Origin: Bacteroides faecium
GTDB lineage: Bacteria > Bacteroidota > Bacteroidia > Bacteroidales > Bacteroidaceae
Direction: 5' to 3'
Length of the DNA stretch: 64,000 bases
NCBI RefSeq assembly: GCF_012113595.1
Contig: NZ_CP050831.1
Span: 5,642,001-5,706,000 of the forward strand
Part shown: in pieces, positions 53,469 through 61,872 of the stretch
Layout of the letters: every line of letters begins with the position of its first letter
Numbering within the stretch: position 1 is the first letter of the stretch
Program-made: the position numbers and the translations under genes
The notes under the pieces: model-generated
Database searches by the model: none
Told to the model about the DNA's origin: nothing
The model's input: the letters and a program-made list of their open reading frames with translations, nothing else

Positions 53469-55130
53469 CTAATTACTATTTAACAGAGCTTTGGCATTGC
53501 TAAGGGCTGCTTCGGTCAGTGTGGCTCCACTCAGCATATGAGCGATTTCCTCTACCCTCTCCCCGTCGGTGAGACGACGGATATGGCTGTTGGTTTCCGT
53601 ATCACTGTCTTTCTTATATACCTTATAATGCGCACATCCACGAGCGGCAATTTGCGGTAGGTGGGTAATGCTGATAACCTGGCGGTTCTGCTCGCCCATC
53701 TCCTTCATCATATCTGCCATGCGGTCGGCTATTTCGCCGGATACTCCCGTGTCTATCTCATCAAATACGATAGTCGGCAACTTCACGGCTCCGGCAATCA
53801 TGGCTTTGATGGAAAGCATGACGCGGGCTATCTCACCACCGGAAGCTACGGAAGAGATATTCTGCAACATACCGTTCTTATTGGCAGAGAACAGGAAGCT
53901 GACCGTATCTTCTCCCTGCAAGCCCGGTTCTTTCTTGAGTCCCATTTCCACCAGGAAACGGACGTTCGGCATCCCGAGTGGAATCAATCGGGCGGCCAAT
54001 TGCTTTTCCACTTCACGGGCAGCCTTTATACGGGCTTTCGTGAGCAGTTCGGCCTGTTGTTTTACTTGCATATATTGTTCATCCTTGCGGGCGGTCAGTT
54101 CGGCGATACGTTCATCGTAAGAAGTGATGTCGGACAGCTTGCTGCGGTATTCTTCCGTCAACGCTATCAACTCGTCGAGCGTCTGCGCATGGTGTTTCTG
54201 TTGAAGGGAATAAATCAGGTTCAGTCGCTCGTTCACTTCGTCGAGACGCACGGGGTTGAACTCTACGGAGTCGCTTTGCGAAGAAACTTCGTGCGAAATA
54301 TCTTTCAATTCGATATAGGCGCTTTCCATGCGTTCGGTAAGTTCCTTGGCGGGTTGGAAGACTCTTTGCAGGCTGTTCAGCGTGTTCAGGCTATCTTTCA
54401 GGGATGAAAGCAAGCCACCTTCGTCCGAGAAAAAGGATTGTTCCACCCGATAGAGTCCCGCCTTGATTTCTTCCGCATGACTCAACGTTTCAGCTTCCTG
54501 TTCCAGCTCTTCCTGCTCACCTTCGGAAAGGTGGGCTTCTTCAAGCTGTTCCAGTTGGAAACGGATGTAATCTTCATCGGAACGGCTTTTCTCCGCCAAT
54601 GACATCAACTCCGCCAGTTCGCGCTCGGTCTGCTTCCACTCTGCATAACGGGCATGGTATTTTTCCAATGCGGCGTCATTATGTGCCAGGATATCAAGCA
54701 CGTTCAACTGGAAACCTTCTTTATTGAGCAACAGGTTCTGATGTTGTGAATGTACATCAATCAACTGTTCGCCAAGCTCCTTCACCTGTGCCAGCGAGGC
54801 GGGAGTATCGTTGATAAATGCCCGGCTTTTGCCGGATGCCTGTACTTCGCGGCGCAGGATGCACTCCTCGTCATATTCCAGTTCGTTATCCTCAAAAAAC
54901 GGGCGCATACCGTAACCCGATATATCAAAACGAGCTTCTATTATACATTTAGAAGCTCCACGGCGAATCGCCTTCACATCGGCACGCTGTCCCAACAGCA
55001 GTCCGATGGCTCCAAGAATGATTGATTTTCCGGCTCCCGTTTCACCTGTTATAACGGAAAAACCTGTGTCGAAACTAATATCCAGTTTCTCTATCAACGC
55101 ATAATTCTGAATGTATAGTGAACGTAACAT
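53469..55130 (-). CDS. recN: DNA repair protein RecN
   Basis: 553 residues. Walker A GETGAGKSIILGAIGLLLGQRAD, coiled-coil arms (about residues 160-370) and C-terminal SVASGGEIARVMLSIKAMIA plus TIVFDEIDTGVSGEIADRMADMM (signature and Walker B). RecN is an SMC-like ATPase that holds DNA ends in double-strand break repair. Confidence 0.96.
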   Translation of the reverse strand: MLRSLYIQNYALIEKLDISFDTGFSVITGETGAGKSIILGAIGLLLGQRADVKAIRRGASKCIIEARFDISGYGMRPFFEDNELEYDEECILRREVQASGKSRAFINDTPASLAQVKELGEQLIDVHSQHQNLLLNKEGFQLNVLDILAHNDAALEKYHARYAEWKQTERELAELMSLAEKSRSDEDYIRFQLEQLEEAHLSEGEQEELEQEAETLSHAEEIKAGLYRVEQSFFSDEGGLLSSLKDSLNTLNSLQRVFQPAKELTERMESAYIELKDISHEVSSQSDSVEFNPVRLDEVNERLNLIYSLQQKHHAQTLDELIALTEEYRSKLSDITSYDERIAELTARKDEQYMQVKQQAELLTKARIKAAREVEKQLAARLIPLGMPNVRFLVEMGLKKEPGLQGEDTVSFLFSANKNGMLQNISSVASGGEIARVMLSIKAMIAGAVKLPTIVFDEIDTGVSGEIADRMADMMKEMGEQNRQVISITHLPQIAARGCAHYKVYKKDSDTETNSHIRRLTDGERVEEIAHMLSGATLTEAALSNAKALLNSN

Positions 55131-55146
55131 TGGGATAAGTTGAGAG

Positions 55147-56364
55147 TTAAGAGTTAAGAGTTGAGAGTTTCAATTCATCAGACAGACGGTCGATGATATC
55201 CTGCGCTACTTCCGTTTTCGGTTTCAGCGGATAGTCCGTGCGGCCTTTCCGGTCGATGATACTGATTTTGTTTGTATCGTGACGGAAGCCTGCTCCCACA
55301 TCGTTCAGCGAGTTGAGCACGATAAAGTCGAAGTTCTTGCGTTCGAGCTTTCCTTCAGCGTTCTGCTGCTCGTTGTTGGTTTCGAGGGCAAAGCCTACCA
55401 ACAACTGGCCTTTTCTTTTCGTAGCTCCCAAACTGGCTGCAATATCTTTCGTTGCCTGGAGATGCAGGGTTAATTCTTCTTCCTTCTCCCGCTTAATCTT
55501 CCTGTCGGCTACCTTTTCGGGGCGATAGTCGGCTACTGCCGCGCAGAGGATAGCAGCGTCGGCATCAGAGAAGCAGGCTTGTGAGGCCGAATGCATTTCT
55601 TCCGCCGATTCTACGTCGACACGGCGGATAAGGGAATGCTTCGCTTCCAGTTGTACAGGGCCTGCTATCAGCGTCACTTCCGCACCACGGCGGGCACATT
55701 CTTCCGCCAGGGCAAATCCCATCTTTCCCGAAGAATAATTGCCTATGAAACGGACAGGGTCTATCTTTTCGTAAGTCGGGCCCGCCGTTATCACGATTTT
55801 CTTTCCTTGCAGTTCGTCGCTTGCCGAAAAGAATTCATCCAGCGCACGGATAATCGCTTCCGGTTCTTCCATGCGCCCCTTCCCTACCAGATGGCTGGCA
55901 AGTTCTCCCGTCCCCGGTTCGATGATATGATTACCGAACGAGCGGAGTATATCCAAATTCTTCTGTGTGGAAGGATGGGCAAACATATCGAGGTCCATCG
56001 CCGGAGCTACAAACACCGGAGCTTTGGCCGAAAGATAAGTCGTTATCAGCATATTGTCGGCTATCCCGTTTGCCATCTTGCCGATGGTGGAAGCAGTGGC
56101 AGGCGCAATCAGCATGGCATCCGCCCACAGGCCGAGGTCTACGTGGCTGTTCCACGTCCCGTCTCGCTGGGCAAAAAACTCACTGATGACCGGTTTGCTA
56201 GTCAAAGCCGAAAGAGTGATGGGAGTAATAAATTCTTTTCCCGCCGGAGTAATTACGACTTGCACTTCCGCTCCTTGCTTAATGAGTCCGCGGATGATGT
56301 AGCAAGCCTTGTACGCGGCAATACTGCCGGTAATTCCAAGAATTATCTTTTTTCCTTTTAGCAT
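55147..56364 (-). CDS. coaBC: bifunctional phosphopantothenoylcysteine decarboxylase/synthetase
   Basis: 405 residues. CoaC half: ILGITGSIAAYKACYIIRGL and PAMDLDMFAHPSTQKNLDIL with the active-site motif for the flavoprotein. CoaB half begins near residue 185: GKKIVITAGPTYEKIDPVRFIGNYSSGKMGFALAEE and KIKREKEEELTLHLQATKDI. It makes 4'-phosphopantetheine for CoA. The last residues (KLSTLNS) are coded by a stretch of GAGTTAA-type tandem repeats. Start overlaps the upstream stop by 1 nt. Confidence 0.95.
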   Translation of the reverse strand: MLKGKKIILGITGSIAAYKACYIIRGLIKQGAEVQVVITPAGKEFITPITLSALTSKPVISEFFAQRDGTWNSHVDLGLWADAMLIAPATASTIGKMANGIADNMLITTYLSAKAPVFVAPAMDLDMFAHPSTQKNLDILRSFGNHIIEPGTGELASHLVGKGRMEEPEAIIRALDEFFSASDELQGKKIVITAGPTYEKIDPVRFIGNYSSGKMGFALAEECARRGAEVTLIAGPVQLEAKHSLIRRVDVESAEEMHSASQACFSDADAAILCAAVADYRPEKVADRKIKREKEEELTLHLQATKDIAASLGATKRKGQLLVGFALETNNEQQNAEGKLERKNFDFIVLNSLNDVGAGFRHDTNKISIIDRKGRTDYPLKPKTEVAQDIIDRLSDELKLSTLNS

Positions 56365-57143
56365 TATTTTGTAATCAAATTACTCATTTCACGCAAACGG
56401 ATTTTTGTCAACGTCGCCTTCGTATTCAGCGTGAAATCACTGTTCAAAATCCAACTGTAATATCCGGGGTCTTTCTTCAGGACCTCGGCTACAGACATTC
56501 CTTTGTATTTTCCGAAGTTAAACACTTCCACCCCGTTGTCGTCGTACACCATACGTCCGGCAAAGTCTACATTCTTGTTGTAGCTGGAGTAGTCGGCCAG
56601 GAATGCAATATCGTTCTCAAGGTCGGAATAGCGGTCGAGCTGTGCTTTCAACACTTCGTAGGTAGCCCGTGTATCTGCTTCCGCGGTATGGGCATCATCC
56701 AGGTTCTTCTCGCAATAGAACTTGTAGGCGGCAGACAAGGTGCGTTGTTCCATTTTGTGGAAAATCACCTGTACGTCTACAAATTTGCGCTTTGTCATGT
56801 CGATGTCTACGCCGGCACGCAAGAATTCTTCGGCCAGCACCGGAATATCGAAACGGTTGGAATTGAATCCCGCCAAGTCGCAGCCTTCAATGTCACGTGC
56901 GATGTTTTTTGCCACTTCCTTGAAAGTAGGACAATCCGCCACGTCGGCATCATAAATGCCATGTACTTCGGAAGATGCTTCGGGGATATGCATTTCGGGG
57001 TTGATACGCAAGGTTTTTGCTTCCTCATTCCCGTTCGGGTAAACTTTCAAATAACAGATTTCAACAATCCGATCTGTGTTGATATTGGTTCCGGTTGTCT
57101 CGAGATCGAAAAAGACGATGGGATTTTTCAGGTTTAATTTCAT
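56364..57143 (-). CDS. DnaQ-like 3'-5' exonuclease
   Basis: 259 residues. DEDDh exonuclease motifs: IVFFDLETTGTNINTDRIVEI (Asp/Glu), GFNSNRFDIPVLAEEF (second Asp), HTAEADTRATYEVL (His and Asp). A C-terminal module (VFNFGKYKGMSVAEVLKKDPGYYSWILNSDFTLNTK) resembles a DUF3820-type zinc-free extension. It could proofread or act in repair; it lies between dnaN and coaBC. Confidence 0.88.
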   Translation of the reverse strand: MKLNLKNPIVFFDLETTGTNINTDRIVEICYLKVYPNGNEEAKTLRINPEMHIPEASSEVHGIYDADVADCPTFKEVAKNIARDIEGCDLAGFNSNRFDIPVLAEEFLRAGVDIDMTKRKFVDVQVIFHKMEQRTLSAAYKFYCEKNLDDAHTAEADTRATYEVLKAQLDRYSDLENDIAFLADYSSYNKNVDFAGRMVYDDNGVEVFNFGKYKGMSVAEVLKKDPGYYSWILNSDFTLNTKATLTKIRLREMSNLITK

Positions 57144-57162
57144 TTCTTGTTATTTTATTGAG

Positions 57163-57251
57163 TCACCACAGAGGACGCAGAGGACACAGAGGATAAATTT
57201 GAATATTTATTATTAAATAACCCTCTGTGTCCTCTGCGTCCTCTGTGGTGA
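57163..57251. repeat. palindromic intergenic repeat, family 2
   Basis: Two perfect 30-bp inverted arms, 57163-57192 and 57222-57251, built on the motif CAGAGGACGCAGAGGACACA, with an AT-rich 29-nt centre. It lies between dnaN and the exonuclease gene. Confidence 0.93.
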
Positions 57252-57258
57252 ATTAACA

Positions 57259-58380
57259 TTAATCGTTCAGCATCATCGGCATCAGCAGCATCAACAGGTC
57301 TTCGTTCTCTTCCTGTTCCACAGGGATGATAACTCCGGCACGTGACGGGTCAGCCAATTCGATAATCACTTCGTCGGCCGAGATATTGTTCAGGATGTCG
57401 ATAAGGAAAGTAGACTTGAAGCCGATGCTCATGGCGGCACCTGCATACTGGCACACCTGCGTTTCTTCGGCAGAAGTGGAGAAGTCGATGTCCTGTGCGG
57501 AAATCACAATCTGATTTTCCTGCACACGGAGTTTAATCAAGCTGCTCGCTTGTGACGAAAAAATGGACACACGGCGCAAAGCACCTACCAACTGCTGGCG
57601 GTCTACGGTTACCTTATGAGGGTTGTTCTGAGGAATTACCGAGTTGTAGTTCGGATAACGTCCTTCGATGAGACGGCACACCATGCGGTACTTTTCAAGC
57701 ATGAATACAGCGTTGCGTTCGTCAAATTCGACAGTCACAGTTCCCTGTTCTTTCGGCAGAAGGTTCTTGAGCAAGGTAGCCGGTTTCTTCGGAAGGATGA
57801 AGGCTGCGCGTTCGTTGCCTTTGGCAGCTAACGTCTTGCAACGTACCAGTTTATGACCGTCCGAAGCCACCATTGTGATGTCTTCTGTTGTAATATCAAA
57901 ATAAATACCGTTCATCACGGGACGAAGTTCATCGTCGGCAGTGGCAAACACGGAGCGGTTGATACCACCCAGCAATACTTCAGCCGCCATTTCCACGCGG
58001 ACTGCGTTGTCACCCAGTGTAGCCGACTGCGGGAATTCATCCGCATTCTGCCCCATCAGGCTGTATTTTCCGTTTTGGTACTGTACTGTGATTTCGTAAT
58101 TGTCCGGATTGATATCAAATGTCAACGGTTGTTCCGGAATCTCCTTCAGTGCATCAAGCAATGTTTTCGCTACTACGGCAAAACGCCCGTTTGTATCGCC
58201 ATTCACTTCAACGGTAGTCACCATTGTCGTTTCGCTGTCAGATACGGTCACAGACAATGTTCCGTCTTCCAGTTCGAAGAGGAAACAATCGAGAATCGGC
58301 AGCGCATTTTTGGAATTAATCACACGGCTGATGGCCTGTAAATGGCTGGAAAGAGCAGTACTTGAAACGATAAATTTCAT
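57259..58380 (-). CDS. dnaN: DNA polymerase III beta sliding clamp
   Basis: 373 residues, the usual length, with three beta-clamp domains. MKFIVSSTALSSHLQAISRVINSKNALPILDCFLFEL, the central RYPNYNSVIP (common clamp motif) and the C-terminal VIIPVEQEENEDLLMLLMPMML (with the MPMxL-like hydrophobic-pocket end) are clear. It tethers polymerase to DNA. A good promoter is present upstream. Confidence 0.97.
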   Translation of the reverse strand: MKFIVSSTALSSHLQAISRVINSKNALPILDCFLFELEDGTLSVTVSDSETTMVTTVEVNGDTNGRFAVVAKTLLDALKEIPEQPLTFDINPDNYEITVQYQNGKYSLMGQNADEFPQSATLGDNAVRVEMAAEVLLGGINRSVFATADDELRPVMNGIYFDITTEDITMVASDGHKLVRCKTLAAKGNERAAFILPKKPATLLKNLLPKEQGTVTVEFDERNAVFMLEKYRMVCRLIEGRYPNYNSVIPQNNPHKVTVDRQQLVGALRRVSIFSSQASSLIKLRVQENQIVISAQDIDFSTSAEETQVCQYAGAAMSIGFKSTFLIDILNNISADEVIIELADPSRAGVIIPVEQEENEDLLMLLMPMMLND

Positions 58381-58418
58381 ATATTTTCGTGTATTTAAGT
58401 TTTAAATGTTCTAACGCA

Positions 58419-58450
58419 CAAAGTTACGAAAAAAGATTCGGGCTACCCAA
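58419..58450 (-). promoter_or_regulatory. promoter of dnaN
   Basis: Minus-strand TAACTTTG (58426-58419) matches TAnnTTTG; TTGG at 58450-58447 lies 20 bp upstream. Confidence 0.6.
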
Positions 58451-58532
58451 CAAAACAAAAGAAAAAACTGAGTTTGTATGAGGGATATTCCTAAAAAATT
58501 GTAACTTCGCCGCAGAATTTAAATTAATCGCA

Positions 58533-58907
58533 ATGGAATTTACAGGAAAAATCATCGCTATACTCCCTCCGAGAGGTGGAGTTTCAAAGACTAGCGGCAA
58601 CGAGTGGAAATCACAAGAGTTCGTTATCGAAAATCACGACCAATATCCACGCAAAATGTGTTTCGATGTATTTGGCGTAGACAAAATCGAGCAGTTCAAC
58701 ATTCAGATGGGCGAAGAACTGACCGTATCATTTGACGTTGACGCCCGCCAGTGGCAAGACCGCTGGTTCAACAGTATCCGTGCATGGAAAGTTGAACGTG
58801 TCGGCGCAGGTGCTCCAATGGCTCCGGGTGCTCCCGTTCCTCCACCGGCTCCGTCGGCCACTCCCGATTTCACTCCGGGCGACGCTAAAGACGACCTGCC
58901 GTTCTAA
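58533..58907 (+). CDS. DUF3127 (SSB-like) protein
   Basis: 124 residues. The first 90 form an OB-like beta domain (FTGKIIAILPPRGGVSKTSGNEWKSQEFVIEN, YPRKMCFDVFGVDKI, FDVDARQWQDRWFNSIRAWKVERV), followed by a Pro/Ala linker and an acidic end DDLPF. The DDLPF tail is the same as the C-terminal protein-interaction tail of single-stranded DNA-binding proteins. So it probably binds ssDNA or interacts with SSB partners. Divergent from dnaN. Confidence 0.85.
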   Translation: MEFTGKIIAILPPRGGVSKTSGNEWKSQEFVIENHDQYPRKMCFDVFGVDKIEQFNIQMGEELTVSFDVDARQWQDRWFNSIRAWKVERVGAGAPMAPGAPVPPPAPSATPDFTPGDAKDDLPF

Positions 58908-58937
58908 GCCGAAAGTATTCCGCTTAACGATACAGAT

Positions 58938-58980
58938 AAAAAAACTCCCGGCGAGAATGATTCTTGCCGGGAGTTTTTTT
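58938..58980 (+). terminator. terminator after the DUF3127 gene
   Basis: Arms around ACTCCCGGC (58938-58952) and GCCGGGAGT (58966-58980) with a seven-T run; a smaller inner stem (AGAAT/ATTCT) extends it. Confidence 0.9.
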
Positions 58981-59434
58981 ATGCCCACACTTTGTAAAGA
59001 TTCCGCCGGGGGCTGAAAGGTCTTCACCCCGGGGGTGGATAAGCCGATGCTGCGGGCTTAGGAAAATATGCCCGGGGGTTACGGAAGAAACAAAGCAACA
59101 ACAGCAGCAACAGTCTTCTTCTCGAAATACCATCAGCAACAACAGCAGCATTTTTCTCTTTCTTTTTCTTTCTGTTTTTTTTCTCTTCTTTTCTCTTCTC
59201 TTCTCCTCTCTTGGGTTATGGTTGGGTTATGGTTGGGTTTTCGCGCCCTGCCAGAAGGCGTTTCAGAAGTTTTAGTTTTTGAAAAAACGTCGTTTTTCCA
59301 ACCGATGTTTTTCGTCGGTTTTTCGCAGTTTCTCCGTGAGTTTTTTCGTGAGTTTTTCACCTTTCAGCTTTGGATGTTTTCACTCGGGAAATCCTCTTTT
59401 TGCTGTGTGGAAAAATAGGATTACGAATGGATTT
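58981..59434. other. 454-bp gap with low-complexity DNA, no gene recognised
   Basis: The gap holds three G/C runs (59007-59012, 59027-59035, 59071-59078), CAGCAACAACAGCAG-type repeats (about 59093-59150), a polypyrimidine tract (59150-59210), and an 11-bp repeat TTGGGTTATGG in about 2.6 copies (59211-59240). Reading frames in it are low-complexity and unconvincing. One near DnaA-box (GGTGGATAA, 59035-59043) is probably chance. Confidence 0.6.
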
Positions 59435-61021
59435 TCAATTAGGATTCTGCTCCATTTTATACCGCAAAACGATGTTAGGATAGACCACTCCATCGGCGTA
59501 GGTGAACTGGGCAAAAAGTATAAAATTGCGAAAAAATTCGGAGTTGCGCAAGAAGAAATCCGGCACGAAACGGACTTGTTTTTCCGCCTGATGGAACAGG
59601 TGGTCGAAGTCCGCCATCAACATAAAATGATAAGAATCGGACATACTATCCATTCCTGCCCGATAGGCGATTGCTCCATCGAGCACTTCGCCTTTATCCA
59701 ACTGGCGGATGTAACGGGACAGACTGTCTTCATCGGGAGCCAGCAACAGGCGCCCGCCATAGAAAGCGGCATACATATGGGATGTCGGTTCCACAAAACT
59801 GGTTAGTTGCGCAAACAACGTTGTTTGAGGAAGCCGATAGACAGGATAAGCCTTATTGGCGGTATAACAAAAAGTTATACGAGGCTTTCTAACCCCTTCT
59901 TCGGCAGGAGCGGTATTGACCAACGAGCGCAACATCCGTTCGGCTTCCGTCACGTCCAGTACGGACAGGCTCAACACTGCTGCCGCATCTTGCAAGGTAT
60001 CTTCCCGCTGAAACAGGCAGGCAACCAAATCGTGCCCGGTATTCTCCATCAGATAATGCGATAACACCCTGTCTCTGTTTTGCATTTCAGTGGTGTGCCC
60101 TGCGGTTGCGTATCCTTGCAAATCGCTGTAAGAGAGCAAGGAACTCCAATCGGTTATGCTTTGTTTGCTGAAATAGAATGCGGTAGAGGGCAGCACTTCG
60201 CCGGGAAATCCCTGCACGGATTCTTGTTGGCGGAGCAGGTTGATAAAGGTGAAGCAGGTATCTGCGTCGTGGCTGATTCCTGTGAAATAGACGAAGTCGT
60301 CTTTCATCTTCATATCGAACTCCGTCCATCCAATCATCCCGTTCACACGGGTATAAATGGTGGCGGCAGCCGTACTTTTCTTCGGCGTGCGCACTCCCGT
60401 GAAAGTAGAATCATCCGCCAGTGAACCACCTTTCTTATAGGCATCAATGACGTCTTCCACCAGTTTCTTCTGGAAACTCAATGCCATGAAATCGGGCGTC
60501 AGGTAGCAGGCGAGGAAATCACCGTCAGACATGGGGTAAATCATTATTTTTTCTCCTTTATAGTCGAAGCTTTTCGGCGGGTAGAGCGATGATATATATC
60601 TCTGTGCAAATCTGTCGATCAGCTCCCTGTCTCCTGTGCCCAACCGGCAGTAAAGTACCTGATTGCGCTCATTATCCGGCTCGTGGAAGCTAATCAGCAT
60701 TTGGTTCATTTGCCGGCTTAATCCGTGCGGACTGTCTTCCGAAAGCGTATAGAGGGTTTGCTTCAGATAAGAAAAAAGTTTGGATACATGCAGATATTGC
60801 TGATTCTTGCTACAAGTCAGGCCATCTATTTCGGTGACAAATCCGAGCACATCATCGGTGGCAAATACCGCGGAAGCGGTGGTCGGAACTAACTCGTAAA
60901 GGTTGAAATCTTTCTGCCCTTCGGCGGCCGACAGCCGGAAAAAAGAGTATAAGGCGAAACCTGCGCACAAAAGTACAACAGAAGAAGTGACCGCTATTTT
61001 CACTATCGTACGAAGTTTCAT
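59435..61021 (-). CDS. DUF3352-like exported protein
   Basis: 528 residues with an N-terminal membrane anchor or signal (IAVTSSVVLLCAGFALYSFF, 9-28). The rest is soluble and lacks enzyme motifs; it has the repeated beta/alpha pattern of DUF3352 family members (LVPTTASAVFATDDVLGF, STAFYFSKQSITDWSSLLSYSDLQGY). Probably periplasmic and tethered to the inner membrane; function unknown. It has its own promoter and is not part of the murB group upstream. Confidence 0.7.
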   Translation of the reverse strand: MKLRTIVKIAVTSSVVLLCAGFALYSFFRLSAAEGQKDFNLYELVPTTASAVFATDDVLGFVTEIDGLTCSKNQQYLHVSKLFSYLKQTLYTLSEDSPHGLSRQMNQMLISFHEPDNERNQVLYCRLGTGDRELIDRFAQRYISSLYPPKSFDYKGEKIMIYPMSDGDFLACYLTPDFMALSFQKKLVEDVIDAYKKGGSLADDSTFTGVRTPKKSTAAATIYTRVNGMIGWTEFDMKMKDDFVYFTGISHDADTCFTFINLLRQQESVQGFPGEVLPSTAFYFSKQSITDWSSLLSYSDLQGYATAGHTTEMQNRDRVLSHYLMENTGHDLVACLFQREDTLQDAAAVLSLSVLDVTEAERMLRSLVNTAPAEEGVRKPRITFCYTANKAYPVYRLPQTTLFAQLTSFVEPTSHMYAAFYGGRLLLAPDEDSLSRYIRQLDKGEVLDGAIAYRAGMDSMSDSYHFMLMADFDHLFHQAEKQVRFVPDFFLRNSEFFRNFILFAQFTYADGVVYPNIVLRYKMEQNPN

Positions 61022-61047
61022 AATATTCGCTGTTTATCGGTTAGGTG

Positions 61048-61078
61048 CAAAAATAATAATTTCTACAAAGAAAACAAA
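61048..61078 (-). promoter_or_regulatory. promoter of the DUF3352 gene
   Basis: Minus-strand TATTTTTG (61055-61048) and TTTG (61078-61075), 19 bp apart, both match the Bacteroides consensus. Confidence 0.65.
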
Positions 61079-61104
61079 ACTTTTGCTAAAAATTTCACCG
61101 ACAA

Positions 61105-61863
61105 TCAGAAATGAATTTCCATTCCGTCAAATGCCAGGTGAATATTGTCCGGTAGTTTCCGTTCAACCTCGGCATGCAAGCCCATATCATGGCTCATATG
61201 TATGAAGTAAGTTTCCTTTGCCTGAATACGCCGCGCCACTGCCAATGCTTCCTCCAAGTTCTGATGGGTAGGATGCGGGGCAATCCGAAGTGCATTCACT
61301 ATCAAAACATCTATTCCCGCTAATTGTTCAAAAGATTCTTCGGGCATGGTCAGCATATCGGTGATATAGCCGAGTTGTCCGATGCGGTAGCCCAGAATCG
61401 GCAGCCGGCCGTGCATCACGCGCAGGGGAAGTATTTCAGTATGGTTAATGGAAAAGCGCTGTCCCGGTTCAATTTCCTGCAAAGGAATGTCGGGCACGCC
61501 GGGGTAACGATGGTCTACGAAGCAGTAGGGCATGCGCAGGCGCAATGCTTTCGCCACATATTCTTCGGCATAGATAGGCACGGAACCGAAACGGCAGAAG
61601 GGGCGCAAATCGTCCAGTCCGCCGACGTGGTCATAGTGTTCGTGCGTTATGAGCACGCCGTCTATCCGCTCGTAAGGGAGATGCAATACTTGCTCCCGGA
61701 AATCGGGACCGCAGTCTATCAGTATCCGTGCGTCGTCCGTTTCAACGATGGCGGATGTACGCAAACGGTTATCTTTCGGGTCGGCAGAAGTACAGACTGC
61801 GCATGTGCAGCCGATTTGGGGTACTCCCGTCGATGTTCCACTTCCTATGATTTTTACTTTCAT
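61105..61863 (-). CDS. metallo-beta-lactamase fold hydrolase (PhnP-like)
   Basis: 252 residues. GSGTSTGVPQIGCTCAVCTS at the start is a PhnP/RNase Z-type motif; metal ligands are seen in LITHEHYDHVGGLDDLRPF, later MHG and HMSHDMGLHAEV. Family members hydrolyse phosphodiesters, such as cyclic ribose phosphates. Exact substrate unknown. It starts 9 nt after murB. Confidence 0.88.
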   Translation of the reverse strand: MKVKIIGSGTSTGVPQIGCTCAVCTSADPKDNRLRTSAIVETDDARILIDCGPDFREQVLHLPYERIDGVLITHEHYDHVGGLDDLRPFCRFGSVPIYAEEYVAKALRLRMPYCFVDHRYPGVPDIPLQEIEPGQRFSINHTEILPLRVMHGRLPILGYRIGQLGYITDMLTMPEESFEQLAGIDVLIVNALRIAPHPTHQNLEEALAVARRIQAKETYFIHMSHDMGLHAEVERKLPDNIHLAFDGMEIHF

Positions 61864-61872
61864 TTCTCGTTA

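Noticed and set aside
59035..59043. Single near-match to a DnaA box, possible oriC near dnaN
   Set aside because: Only one imperfect box, no cluster, and dnaN is not a dependable origin marker in Bacteroides.
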